From: JBKBII01 sp046299415
Lineage (GTDB): Bacteria > Pseudomonadota > Gammaproteobacteria > Ectothiorhodospirales > Ectothiorhodospiraceae
Reading direction: 5' to 3'
NCBI GenBank assembly: GCA_046299415.1
Contig: JBKBII010000011.1
Location: forward strand, 1 to 64,000
DNA: 64,000 nucleotides
Of the stretch, positions 53,615 to 62,913 are shown in pieces. Below the pieces are notes generated by a model. The model searched no databases. It saw only the letters and a list, made by a program, of their open reading frames with translations, and was not told the origin of the DNA. Positions within the stretch are counted from its first letter, which is position 1; every line of letters begins with the position of its first letter. A program made the translations under genes and the position numbers.

Positions 53615-55090
53615 TCACGCGAGATCGGCAGCGTAAGCCGCCGGCACGCGTCGATGAAAATCGGTGGCCGACTGCCACGCATGAGCAATATTCAGCAGTC
53701 GCGCCTCATCAAAATATCGGCCAATCAACTGAGCGCCCACAGGCAAGCCGTCGACAAAACCGGCCGGCATCGACAATGCTGGCAAACCCGCGAGGTTGAT
53801 CGCGATCGTGTACACGTCGGAGAGATACATCTGGACCGGATCGGTCTGCTTAGCGCCTCGATCAAAAGCCACTTCCGGCGCAGTCGGTCCGAGTAGCACA
53901 TCGACATGTTCGAAGGCTCGGCGAAAATCCTCGGCGATCAGGCGCCGCACTTTTTGCGCTTTCAGATAATACGCGTCGAAGTAGCCCGCCGAGAGCACAT
54001 ACGTCCCGACCAGAATGCGCCGCTTCACTTCCGCGCCAAACCCTTCTGCACGGGAACGACAGTAAAGATCGTGCAGGTTGACCGGCGACTCGCAACGATG
54101 ACCGAAGCGCACGCCATCCATGCGGGCCAGGTTCGACGAACACTCGGCTGGCGCGATCACGTAGTACGCCGGAACCGACAATCGCATGTTGGGCAAATCC
54201 ACCTCAACGGGGACCGCCCCAAGGTCGATCAAACCATCGCGCACCGCATCGATGCGTGCACGAATCGATTCATCGAGCGAATCATCGAAAAACGGTTTCG
54301 GCAACCCGACGCGCAAACCCTGCAACGAATCGCCAAGGCGAGCGGTGTAGTCCTCGGCGGGGCGCTCGATACTGGTCGAATCCCGCGGATCAAAACCCGC
54401 CATCACGTTGAGCAGGTGCCCGCAATCCTCGGCAGACGCGGCCATCGGCCCGCCCTGATCGAGACTCGAAGCAAAAGCGATCATGCCGTAGCGGGACACG
54501 AGTCCGTAACTGGGTTTCAAGCCCGTGACGCCGCAGAACGCCGCTGGCTGCCGAATCGACCCCCCCGTATCGGTTCCGGATGCCCCCGGCGCCAAACGCG
54601 CTGCGACGACGGCAGCAGACCCGCCTGACGAGCCCCCAGGCACGCGCTGCAAGTCCCAAGGGTTGGCGACCGGTCCATAGAACGACGTCTCGTTCGACGA
54701 GCCCATCGCGAACTCGTCCATGTTGGTCTTACCGAGCATTACGCAGCCGGCCTGGGCCATGCGCTCAACGACGGTCGCTGAGTACGGCGCGACAAACGAA
54801 TCCAGCATTTTGGAACCGCAGGCCGTCCGAATACCCTCAGTGCAAAAAATATCTTTGTGCGCGATCGGCATCCCAAGCAGCGCGCCGCGTTCACCTCGCG
54901 CTCGACGCTCATCAGCGGCTCGCGCCTGTGCGAGGGCTTGCTCGGCCGTCACGGTCACAAAACCGTTCAGATCGCCATTGCTGCGGTCGATACGCGCGAG
55001 GAAGTGCTCCGTCAGCTCAACCGAACTGACATCGCTGCGCTCGAGCCGCTGGCTCCACTCGCTCAATGTAGGACTTGAAACGTCACTCAT
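53615..55090 (-). CDS. gatA: Asp/Glu-tRNA(Asn/Gln) amidotransferase subunit A
   Basis: A 491-residue amidase-signature enzyme that releases ammonia from Gln. The Ser-cisSer-Lys triad is present: Lys in GMPIAHKDIFC, cis-Ser in GTDTGGSIRQPA, and nucleophile context VPGGSSGGSAA. Downstream FCGVTGLKPSYGLVSRYGM completes the signature. It ends 26 bases before gatB. Unusually, 258 bases separate it from gatC upstream. Confidence 0.97.
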   Translation of the reverse strand: MSDVSSPTLSEWSQRLERSDVSSVELTEHFLARIDRSNGDLNGFVTVTAEQALAQARAADERRARGERGALLGMPIAHKDIFCTEGIRTACGSKMLDSFVAPYSATVVERMAQAGCVMLGKTNMDEFAMGSSNETSFYGPVANPWDLQRVPGGSSGGSAAVVAARLAPGASGTDTGGSIRQPAAFCGVTGLKPSYGLVSRYGMIAFASSLDQGGPMAASAEDCGHLLNVMAGFDPRDSTSIERPAEDYTARLGDSLQGLRVGLPKPFFDDSLDESIRARIDAVRDGLIDLGAVPVEVDLPNMRLSVPAYYVIAPAECSSNLARMDGVRFGHRCESPVNLHDLYCRSRAEGFGAEVKRRILVGTYVLSAGYFDAYYLKAQKVRRLIAEDFRRAFEHVDVLLGPTAPEVAFDRGAKQTDPVQMYLSDVYTIAINLAGLPALSMPAGFVDGLPVGAQLIGRYFDEARLLNIAHAWQSATDFHRRVPAAYAADLA

Positions 55091-55348
55091 GCAGCAGGTT
55101 TCCCCAAATCACCAATTCAAAAACCAACCCAAAAGGCCGCCGAACATTCAAGCCGCTGAACGTCACGACGCGTATTACCCAACGTCCTCATGTCGCGCCG
55201 ACGATCGCACCCCTGTGCCTGAGGCGAACCTACTTTTTGGTCGCATCATGACCAGTGCTCGACCATTGCCGGGTGCGCACGATGCCCGTGCAAGTTTCGA
55301 ACAGCTGACAACGAGCACGATCGGCACCACCGACTGAGCAACAACACC
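55091..55348. other. 258-base gap inside the gatCAB operon
   Basis: The space between gatC and gatA, which are usually nearly adjacent. I see no gene, terminator hairpin or repeat in it. Confidence 0.5.
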
Positions 55349-55636
55349 TCACTCGATGACCTTCGGCACCAGATACAACCCGGCATCAACCGCGGGCGCG
55401 ATCGCTTGAAACGCCTCACGCTGATCCGGCTCAGTAACCGTATCGGGCCGCAGCCGCTGCACCGCATCAAGCGGATGCGCCATCGGAGCAACCTCATCGG
55501 CGTCGGCCTGTTCGAGTTGATCAACGAAACAGAGAATGTCTTCAAGGCTCGCCTGAAGAGCCGCCAACTCGTCGTCACTCACAGCGATACGCGCCAAATC
55601 AGCAACCTTCGCCACGCCCGCCTGATCGAGATGCAT
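55349..55636 (-). CDS. gatC: Asp/Glu-tRNA(Asn/Gln) amidotransferase subunit C
   Basis: A 95-residue GatC, the small belt subunit that stabilises GatA-GatB. Family blocks are VAKVADLARIAVSDDELAALQ (parts), FVDQLEQADADEVAPMAHPLD and the C-terminal GLYLVPKVIE. First gene of the gat operon, transcribed divergently from mreB. Confidence 0.94.
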   Translation of the reverse strand: MHLDQAGVAKVADLARIAVSDDELAALQASLEDILCFVDQLEQADADEVAPMAHPLDAVQRLRPDTVTEPDQREAFQAIAPAVDAGLYLVPKVIE

Positions 55637-56426
55637 AGTTTGATCCTCGTGTATATCCGTTACTGAGCTGATCGGTCGTTCAACTGGCTCGTCGCCTGAC
55701 CTGTTGGCCCGGCCGACCCCGGCTCATTTTCTTAAAGAACGGGAAACCCCGACCACAACCAGCCGAAAAAAAAGCCGGGCCGACCCTCATGCCTCACGAC
55801 GTGCAAAACGCCGGGCATCACACGGCCTGACGAGGCATCGTGTCTCAGTCATCGCACGCCTGTTAATCGCAAGCCAGTTCAACAAGCCACCATCACTCGA
55901 CCGATGGCGATCATACCAACCCTACCCCAACTCGACCCGCCAGTAACAAATACACTCGGGGCAAGCTCCGAACACTTGCCGATGTTTCACCAAGCATCAC
56001 CGGCAGGGGAACATTGATGCCAGAGTCAGACCCGTCTGCGGCGGTGAAGCGAGGCTTGCGCTTGAATGTCCGCGACGGCCGCGACCGCTTTACCGCCTCC
56101 ACAAGCTCAAGAGATTCCTTAATGGTTCCACAGATCGAGTTCATCCGGTCAACACGAGTCAATACCACGAAAAAATCGCCACGGACGTCACATCGCTGAT
56201 ACGACGACAAACCGGCTCGATCAACCCTCCGATGAAATGCGCCCGGTATGCGCTGGAACTCGCGGCAAAGTCCCGGCCCAGCGAGCAAAGCAGACCCAAA
56301 CGACTGCCGACAAAACAGCGATAAATCCTGCAACTCGCGCTTGAAGATTGCCGTCACGAAGACCCCCTTGATAGAGTGCCGTCTTTCTCGAGCACATCTG
56401 CTCCGCGATTCCGGTGGCCTCCTGCA
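55637..56426. other. Divergent gatC / mreB promoter region
   Basis: About 790 bases between divergent housekeeping genes. Contains repeated GGCCGACCC elements (around 55712 and 55778) and an A8 run, but no supported gene and no confident promoter pair. Confidence 0.45.
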
Positions 56427-57473
56427 ATGTTCAAACGCCTGTCTGGTTTGTTTTCCAACGACATCTCGATCGACCTCGGGACTGCCAACACGCTCATTTA
56501 CATGCGCGGGCAAGGCATCGTCCTCGACGAACCCTCGGTCGTCGCCATCCGGCAGGACCGTGGGCCGGGCGGTCCACGTTCGATCGAAGCGGTCGGCGTC
56601 GACGCCAAAAAGATGCTCGGACGCACACCGGAAAACGTCGTCACGATCCGGCCTTTGAAAGACGGCGTCATCGCCGACTTCACCACCACCGAAAAGATGC
56701 TGCAGTACTTCATCAAGAAGGTGCATGAGCGGCGCATCTTCCGCCCCAGTCCACGCGTGCTCGTGTGCGTGCCCTGCGGCGCCACCCAGGTCGAACGACG
56801 CGCGATTCGCGAGTCGGCCTTCGGCGCCGGCGCCCGCAAGGTCTATCTCCTGCAAGAGCCAGTGGCCGCGGCGATCGGAGCAGGAATTCCGCTTGACGAA
56901 GCCATCGGCTCGATGGTGCTCGACATCGGCGGAGGCACGTCCGAAGTCGCCGTACTGTCGATGAACGGCATCGTCTACTCCGAATCCGTTCGCATCGGCG
57001 GTGATACCTTCGACGAAGCGATCATGGCCTACGTGCGACGCAATTACGGCATTCTGATCGGGGAAGCCACCGCGGAGCGCATCAAGCACACGATCGGGTC
57101 CGCTTATCCCGGCAAAGAGCTGCTCGAAATCGAGGTCAAGGGACGTAACCTTGCCGAGGGGATTCCCCGGTCGTTCACGTTGAACTCCAACGAAATCCGG
57201 GAGGCGCTTCAAGATCCGCTTGTCGGCATCGTCTCAGCCGTGCGTACGGCTCTCGAACAAACGCCGCCAGAACTCGGCTCCGACGTCGCCGAACGTGGCA
57301 TCGTGTTGACCGGTGGTGGTGCCCTGCTACAGCACATCGATCGCTTGATCATGGAAGAGACGGGCATCCCGGTCGTCATCGCAGACGACCCATTGACTTG
57401 CGTCGCGCGCGGCGGTGGACGCGTCCTCGAAATGCTCGACGAACGGCGCGTCGACTTCCTCTCGACCGAATAA
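56427..57473 (+). CDS. mreB: Rod shape-determining actin homologue MreB
   Basis: A 348-residue bacterial actin that guides lateral cell-wall synthesis. It begins MFKRLSGLFSNDISIDLGTANTLIY with the phosphate-1 loop, then VLDIGGGTSEVAVLS (phosphate 2), EIREALQDPL and VLTGGGALLQHIDRLI (adenosine motif). Length and blocks are standard. The ATG at 56427 gives the conserved N-terminus; longer readings are not family-like. First gene of mreBCD, with a 372-base gap before mreC. Confidence 0.97.
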   Translation: MFKRLSGLFSNDISIDLGTANTLIYMRGQGIVLDEPSVVAIRQDRGPGGPRSIEAVGVDAKKMLGRTPENVVTIRPLKDGVIADFTTTEKMLQYFIKKVHERRIFRPSPRVLVCVPCGATQVERRAIRESAFGAGARKVYLLQEPVAAAIGAGIPLDEAIGSMVLDIGGGTSEVAVLSMNGIVYSESVRIGGDTFDEAIMAYVRRNYGILIGEATAERIKHTIGSAYPGKELLEIEVKGRNLAEGIPRSFTLNSNEIREALQDPLVGIVSAVRTALEQTPPELGSDVAERGIVLTGGGALLQHIDRLIMEETGIPVVIADDPLTCVARGGGRVLEMLDERRVDFLSTE

Positions 57474-57845
57474 ACAATCACCCGCGTCTTGGATGTCCCT
57501 GATCGGCTGCATCATGCAAGCAGTTTCCGGCGCGTCCATTCGCACCCAGTCCGCCTTCGAGAAAGCGCGAACTCGCAACATCGATCGTCATCAACGTCAG
57601 GTCACGACGCGCGTCTCGATGCCGCCCACCCGTCGCCGCGGCACACTCTTCGAGTGGCGTAGCCGAGTCAATCACCGGGTGACTTCGATGGGTCAAGTGC
57701 CGCGGACGATCGGGCCGGATGCCTCGTGAACTGATGCATGGCATCAGCCATGGCATTAGCTGCAATAAGGACGCGACGCCGACGCCGTGCCCCAACGCGT
57801 ATGGTGTTCCGCGATAACTTAACCGTTCCGCCAGCCGAGCTTCGC
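57474..57845. other. Spacer between mreB and mreC
   Basis: About 370 bases, longer than usual inside mreBCD. The mreC frame stays open back to 57738, so an earlier mreC start (57801 or 57738) would shorten the gap; no other gene is seen. Confidence 0.45.
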
Positions 57846-58847
57846 ATGGCCAAACCGCTGTTCCGACTGGGCACCGCGCCGGCATTTCGTTTGCTGGTTG
57901 CAGTTTTTTTGGGTCTCGCGCTGATCGCGATCGACCAGCGCTACAACCAGCTCAGCACCGCCCGCTACGTCGTTGCCAGCGTCCTGCACCCGCTGCAACT
58001 CGCTGCCGAAGCGCCAATGCGCTTGTTCCGGGGGCTTGGAAGCTCGTGGACCCAACAGCAAAACCTAGTCCTGGAAAACAAACTTCTGCGGGACGAGCTG
58101 CTTGAACTTCGAGCACGACAGCTCCGCTACGAGGCTCTGCGCGATGAAAACGAGCGCCTGCGCGCGATGCTCAACGCGTCGACGCGGCACGACGACCGGG
58201 TTCAGATTGCGCGCCTGATTGCTGTCGATCTCGACCCATTCCGGCATCAGATCGCTCTCAATCGCGGCAATCGCGACGACGTCTACGTGGGACAACCCGT
58301 GCTGCACGCAGAGGGCATCATCGGCCAAGTCATCGAGGTGTATCGCAACCACTCGATCGCCATCCTCATCTCTGACCCCGGGCATGCCCTGCCGGTGGTC
58401 AATGCCCGCACCGAGCTCCGCGCCATTCTTGTCGGCACTGGTAATCCGAGAGAGCTGATCCTGCGCCATATCCCCGTTCAGGAAGACCTGCAGATCGGCG
58501 ACGTCCTCCGCACATCGGGGCTCGACGGGCGTTTCCCTCCGGACTATCCAGTTGCCGTCGTCACCGAGATCGAACCGGCGACCGGCGACCCGTTTCTGCG
58601 CGTCAAGGCCGAGCCTCTGGCGGCGCTGGACCGTTCCCGCGAGGCTCTGCTTCTGTGGCCCAAGCCCGAGTCACTGGCCCCCCCCCGCCCTCGGGTCGAT
58701 AACGATCCCGAAGACGGCCACGACGCAGATCCATCGAGCAACGCCGGACTCCGCGGGTCAACGAGCCCCCACAACTCACTGCCTGACGAAAACGCAACAG
58801 CGCGCGGCGATGCGCCGTCCAACCCGGCCGACGGCGCAGGCGAGTAA
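57846..58847 (+). CDS. mreC: Cell shape-determining protein MreC
   Basis: A 333-residue bitopic membrane protein of the elongasome. Start chosen at MAKPLFRLGTAP, the typical family N-terminus, with one transmembrane helix (about residues 14-32), a coiled coil rich in Leu/Glu/Arg (NKLLRDELLELRARQLRYE) and the double beta-barrel domain (GQPVLHAEGIIGQVIEV, ISDPGHALPVVNARTELRAI, SGLDGRFPPDYPVAVV). The tail after residue 270 is disordered and Pro/Asp/Asn-rich. mreD follows 5 bases later. Confidence 0.94.
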   Translation: MAKPLFRLGTAPAFRLLVAVFLGLALIAIDQRYNQLSTARYVVASVLHPLQLAAEAPMRLFRGLGSSWTQQQNLVLENKLLRDELLELRARQLRYEALRDENERLRAMLNASTRHDDRVQIARLIAVDLDPFRHQIALNRGNRDDVYVGQPVLHAEGIIGQVIEVYRNHSIAILISDPGHALPVVNARTELRAILVGTGNPRELILRHIPVQEDLQIGDVLRTSGLDGRFPPDYPVAVVTEIEPATGDPFLRVKAEPLAALDRSREALLLWPKPESLAPPRPRVDNDPEDGHDADPSSNAGLRGSTSPHNSLPDENATARGDAPSNPADGAGE

Positions 58848-58852
58848 GCACG

Positions 58853-59335
58853 ATGCGCGTCCTATCGATCGTCGCGGCGACGCTGCTCCTTGCGATCCTT
58901 TTGTCGATCATGGCGTGGCCATCACCGTGGCATCACATGGCGCCGATGTGGACACTCCTGGTGCTGATCTATTGGGCTACGGCGTTTCCACGCCGCGTCG
59001 GCGTTCTCGCAGGTTTCGCGACGGGTCTGATCCTCGACGCCCTACAAGGCAGCACCTTTGGCGTTCACGCGATTCCGCTCGCACTCGGTTGTTATATCGC
59101 CATCTCGATCCATTCCCGGATGCGCCTCGCACCGGTCTGGCAACAGGCAATCATCGTGCTGCTGATTGCGTTTTTGGTTCGCGGGCTGGAACTCTGGTTG
59201 CGCGGCGCGCTCGGAGCGCCGGTTGACGCCGCGTGGTTTGCGATTGCCCCGCTCACCACCGCGCTTCTCTGGCCCGTTGTTTTTTGGAGTCTTCGCAGCG
59301 TCAGGCGTAGCCTTCTGCTACATCTGATCGAGTGA
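58853..59335 (+). CDS. mreD: Rod shape-determining membrane protein MreD
   Basis: A 160-residue polytopic inner-membrane protein with about five hydrophobic segments (starting VAATLLLAILLSIMAW), the WTLLVLIYWATAFPRRVGVLAGFATGLILDALQGSTFGVHA block that is diagnostic for MreD, and a Trp-rich C-terminal helix. It starts 5 bases after mreC and ends the operon. Confidence 0.93.
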   Translation: MRVLSIVAATLLLAILLSIMAWPSPWHHMAPMWTLLVLIYWATAFPRRVGVLAGFATGLILDALQGSTFGVHAIPLALGCYIAISIHSRMRLAPVWQQAIIVLLIAFLVRGLELWLRGALGAPVDAAWFAIAPLTTALLWPVVFWSLRSVRRSLLLHLIE

Positions 59336-59586
59336 CCCAAACTGATTGGGCGCAGGTCTCAGATTAACCTTTGAGCGTGGATTGGCCCGCCGAGTCACTC
59401 GTTCAGCACCATGACCGAGGTCGCTGGGATCGCGCACCCATCTCCAGACACTCATCGGCGTCAACGCCAGCGATGCAACTGGTATCAAGCGAGCGGCGCA
59501 AGCGCGAAAATCGCCATCTGTTGCCGATCTAAAGAGCAACACGACCGAACGAATCACAGACACCGTATTAGCCACGAGCCGAGCCT

Positions 59587-61425
59587 TTACTGCGACCTCG
59601 AACCAAAAGATTCGCAAGGATCGGGCCTCTCGATTCGGCGCCCGAAGAACAGGGCATCGAAGCGACCATCATTCAGGACATCAAATACCCACTGATGCTC
59701 GGTCTTGCCAACTACCCGGTCATCGACGGCGCTTTGATCGCTCTTCGCGGACGGCTCGGCTGCCACCACGTTATCGGGCACGACCCGCCCTAACTCCGTC
59801 TCCAGTGCCGTCTCGTCGGGGGAGCCGGGTTCCGTCATACCCACGACAAACACTCGCAGCGGCACCCCGGGAAAGTCACTGTTCGCACCCTCGGCCAAGT
59901 CTGCGAGACCCACCTGCGCACCAGAACCGCTGGCCCCCTGCCTCAATGCCGCCTCCGCTCGCAACACCCGAAACGCTTCATGGGAATTTAGACCGGGATG
60001 CGGAGACATTCCCGTCTCGAGCCACGCCGGGACTGCAAAATCGCGGCGAGCATGCTCATAGCCGAGCGTCGCCACAACGACAGGGCGGCCTGGTATATCG
60101 CCTGCATCGTTCAATTGACGCGCAAGATGAGTGTGCTCCGCCTCCTCGCGCGCCTGCGCGAGCCGCTCAGCGATTGTCAGCGCCATCGCAAAATCTCGCG
60201 CCCGCTGGGCCGTGAGAAAACCGCCCAGATGCTCTCGCGGCACCATTCTGCAATGCGACTCGTAAACGGCATCGAGCCAGGGATCCACGATCGTTTCAGG
60301 CCAATCGGCTCCCAGCACGGGATGACTCGCCAACCAGTCCTCCGTTCTCTGTACCGAGGACAAGCCTTCCATCGCGATCTGGCGGGCTTCAGTCGAGGAC
60401 AAGTTGATGCCGAGGATCGGCCATCCCGCGTTCAGGGCTTCAGCCACGATCGGCCGATAACTCGCCCACGGCCAACCACGGTCCGGCATACCAACCTCTG
60501 CCGCCAAGCGATCCGCCTCCGCTTGCGCCCATTCGCTCGCAGCTGGATTCGAGCTAACGGCACCCAAGCGATCAGCAGAATCCCGATACGGCGCATCATC
60601 GCCCAAACGACTCGCCATATCGTTATTGAATCCTGACGAACGCGACTTTGAATACGCGTCCAGAAACGGCTGATCATCGAGGTCGAATATTTCCATCGCA
60701 AGGATTGGCATTCGCCCCGCCGCGGCCAGTGCGATCAACCAACGACGCTGCACCTCATGGTGATCGGGATGCCCATGCAATTCACCGATCAGCACCACAT
60801 CAGCGCTCAAAGCCGACAAAAATGCCTGCTGACAGGCCCGATGCGATGAATCAGACTGCCGTTGCAGAGTTTTGTCTCGCTGATCGCGCTCAACGCCGCT
60901 CCCTTGATCCGTCGAAAAGGAAGCGATCGACGCGGGATCCGTGCGATGGCCCAGCGATGCCTCGTGTTGTTCGGCCAACAACCAGTGCCCGCTACCGGCC
61001 TCGACAGTACCGATCGGCCCGCTAGTCTTTTCGCTTTCCGCCTCATGACGCCCTTGTCCCGCTTCAGGGCCTTTCGACTCCATCGCACGCGAGTCGGCCC
61101 GTCGAGATCCACACGCGAGTTCGAGCGCTGCAGCCAGATTGGCGTCATCACGATTCAAACGCTGTACAAGCCGGTCCGGATATGCCCGTGTCGGCGTGAC
61201 TCCCGACGCATCCACGACCAAAACCCCCTCGGGCAGTATCACTGGCGACGAATGCGTTCGGTCGAAAGCATCGACATCGTTCATAACCACGCCCGTGCCA
61301 GCTGTCGCGGTCGACAACATCACTCCAGCCAAAATAGCCCAGACAGGCGTTATCGATCGAATCGTCTCGAATCGGGCACTGCGCGAAGCCAGTTCTCGCC
61401 CCCCACGGTCGACAGTGGGCTTCAT
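59587..61425 (-). CDS. ChaN-like (haem-binding/Tiki superfamily) protein with long N-terminal region
   Basis: A 612-residue protein whose core (about residues 215-500) is a ChaN-family domain: ADVVLIGELHGHPDHHEVQR, MPILAMEIFDLDDQPFLDAY, GWPWASYRPIVAEALNAGWPILGINLS, and VVVATLGYEHARRDFAVPAWL. Known ChaN proteins bind haem and relatives may be metal-dependent peptidases. A signal-like hydrophobic stretch (VWAILAGVMLSTATAG) is found 30-45 residues from this start. The C-terminal ~100 residues contain a strand set LRVFVVGMTEPGSPDE that looks like a PDZ-associated tail. The frame remains open to 61677; no ribosome binding site clearly picks the start, so the N-terminus is uncertain. Confidence 0.75.
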   Translation of the reverse strand: MKPTVDRGGRELASRSARFETIRSITPVWAILAGVMLSTATAGTGVVMNDVDAFDRTHSSPVILPEGVLVVDASGVTPTRAYPDRLVQRLNRDDANLAAALELACGSRRADSRAMESKGPEAGQGRHEAESEKTSGPIGTVEAGSGHWLLAEQHEASLGHRTDPASIASFSTDQGSGVERDQRDKTLQRQSDSSHRACQQAFLSALSADVVLIGELHGHPDHHEVQRRWLIALAAAGRMPILAMEIFDLDDQPFLDAYSKSRSSGFNNDMASRLGDDAPYRDSADRLGAVSSNPAASEWAQAEADRLAAEVGMPDRGWPWASYRPIVAEALNAGWPILGINLSSTEARQIAMEGLSSVQRTEDWLASHPVLGADWPETIVDPWLDAVYESHCRMVPREHLGGFLTAQRARDFAMALTIAERLAQAREEAEHTHLARQLNDAGDIPGRPVVVATLGYEHARRDFAVPAWLETGMSPHPGLNSHEAFRVLRAEAALRQGASGSGAQVGLADLAEGANSDFPGVPLRVFVVGMTEPGSPDETALETELGRVVPDNVVAAEPSAKSDQSAVDDRVVGKTEHQWVFDVLNDGRFDALFFGRRIERPDPCESFGSRSQ

Positions 61426-62409
61426 CCAACGATCGCCGGTAAAAAATGCTTGCGTTGTGCGATCACCTCCGTCGTACGAAGCGAGAAACGACTCATACAA
61501 GAGGGGATCGACCTGACGGCGACCAGGCAGCACCGAAACGCTATCGGCGACCGGCGCGTCAACCGAATCATCGTTCACTCTTTGAGATGATCGCGACACG
61601 AGAACTCCTATATTGGGCCGACCCGACGACGAACGCGGCAACGCTCGCGCTTGATTGCAATCGGGCCGACGGCTCACCCGCCCTACTGACTGGGGTCATC
61701 ATCGACTCACGGTATCGGGTACACTGCGAGGGGCTTAAAGGCAACGCTTGGAGTGACTCGACCGGGCGTTTATCGTTCCCCGCACTGAGCCGGATCGCCG
61801 CACTCTGACAGGGATCGGCCCGAGACGGTCCTGACGAAACGAAGCGCCCATCATTGATCGAGTGGCTCCCGCGCGATGCTCAGCGCGGACACATCAAGCG
61901 CCTCGGGGCCGCGAGCACGAACGTTCAGTGCGAGCCGCGACTTGCTCTGCGGCTCAATTCTGCCAATGCTATCGACCAACAGAACCGACCTCGCTGCGAA
62001 TCCGGGCCATCACGACTGTCCAGCCTCTGCTCGGCCCCCCGAGCGCGCCAGAGACCGCTCGAAAAGCGATCACAAGGATTCAGGCGCTCATCCCCGTTCT
62101 CGGGTCGAGCGGTTGCAAAACCGAGGCGTCCGCGATCAGGCTCAATTTCGAGACGAGCATCAGGAAAAACGTAAAGACCTATGCGACTGCGCGCCGCCAG
62201 CGCTGGAGGCATCGGTTCGGAATTCGGCGATCAGCACATCTGCCGACGGTTCGTACAGCGCTATGTAAAAACATGAGCAAACGGACTGGTTGACGCACGT
62301 TGCGCGTAATCAACCCATCACCCCTCCAACCGAACGACAACCACAAGCCGCGGATTCACAGACAATTCGCGTTCGATTCATGATCCACGAATTAACAGGA
62401 GTCGATTCC
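61426..62409. other. Divergent spacer; start of ChaN-like gene uncertain
   Basis: About 980 bases if the 61425 start is right, about 730 if the ChaN-like gene starts at 61677. Short plus-strand frames here lack ribosome binding sites and motifs. No gene was supported. Confidence 0.4.
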
Positions 62410-62913
62410 GTGCCAACCGAGCCGCGAGAATTAGCAAGCGTCAGTTCAGCGTCCAATCCGGCTCAGCCGGCCAACGGCGACTCGACACTCGACCCATCTG
62501 CACCACCGTCGCCGGCTGCAGCTGAAGCCTTCCCCGAATCGACACGCACAATTGCGATAGAAGCAGCCGCATTTCGCCGCCTGCTTGCCCATCTCGACTC
62601 GCGCAAGGACGTCCAGAATATTGATCTAATGAACCTCGCAGGTTTTTGCCGAAACTGTCTGGCTCGCTGGTACGAAGAAGAAGCCCACGCTCTCGGATAC
62701 GATGTCGACCGCGCCAGCGCACGCGAACGCATCTACGGCATGCCCTACGAAACGTGGAAAGCACAATTTCAACTCGACGGCGCCTCGTCGCAAATCGAAA
62801 GCCATCTTGGGACAAATACGGTCATTCCATCAGCGTCATCTGACACTCACGGACCTGACGAGGCGCAAGATCATTCCGCCAGTTCCAATCCCGCCGGCAA
62901 CGCTCAGTCGTGA
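62410..62913 (+). CDS. DUF1244 family protein
   Basis: A 167-residue protein whose core (about residues 75-125) is the small DUF1244 domain: DVQNIDLMNLAGFCRNCLARWYEEEA with the conserved Cys pair, then ERIYGMPYETWKAQFQ. Function of the family is unknown. I place the start at a GTG because AGGAG lies exactly 8 bases before it; an in-frame ATG at 62380 has no such site. Both ends beyond the core are disordered (Ser/Pro/Ala/Asp-rich). Its stop overlaps the rnd start as GTGA. Confidence 0.85.
   Translation: MPTEPRELASVSSASNPAQPANGDSTLDPSAPPSPAAAEAFPESTRTIAIEAAAFRRLLAHLDSRKDVQNIDLMNLAGFCRNCLARWYEEEAHALGYDVDRASARERIYGMPYETWKAQFQLDGASSQIESHLGTNTVIPSASSDTHGPDEAQDHSASSNPAGNAQS

Noticed and set aside
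61590..61808. Plus-strand frame of 73 codons before the DUF1244 gene
   Set aside because: Partly antisense to the possible N-terminus of the ChaN-like gene, with no ribosome binding site or homologous motif recognised.
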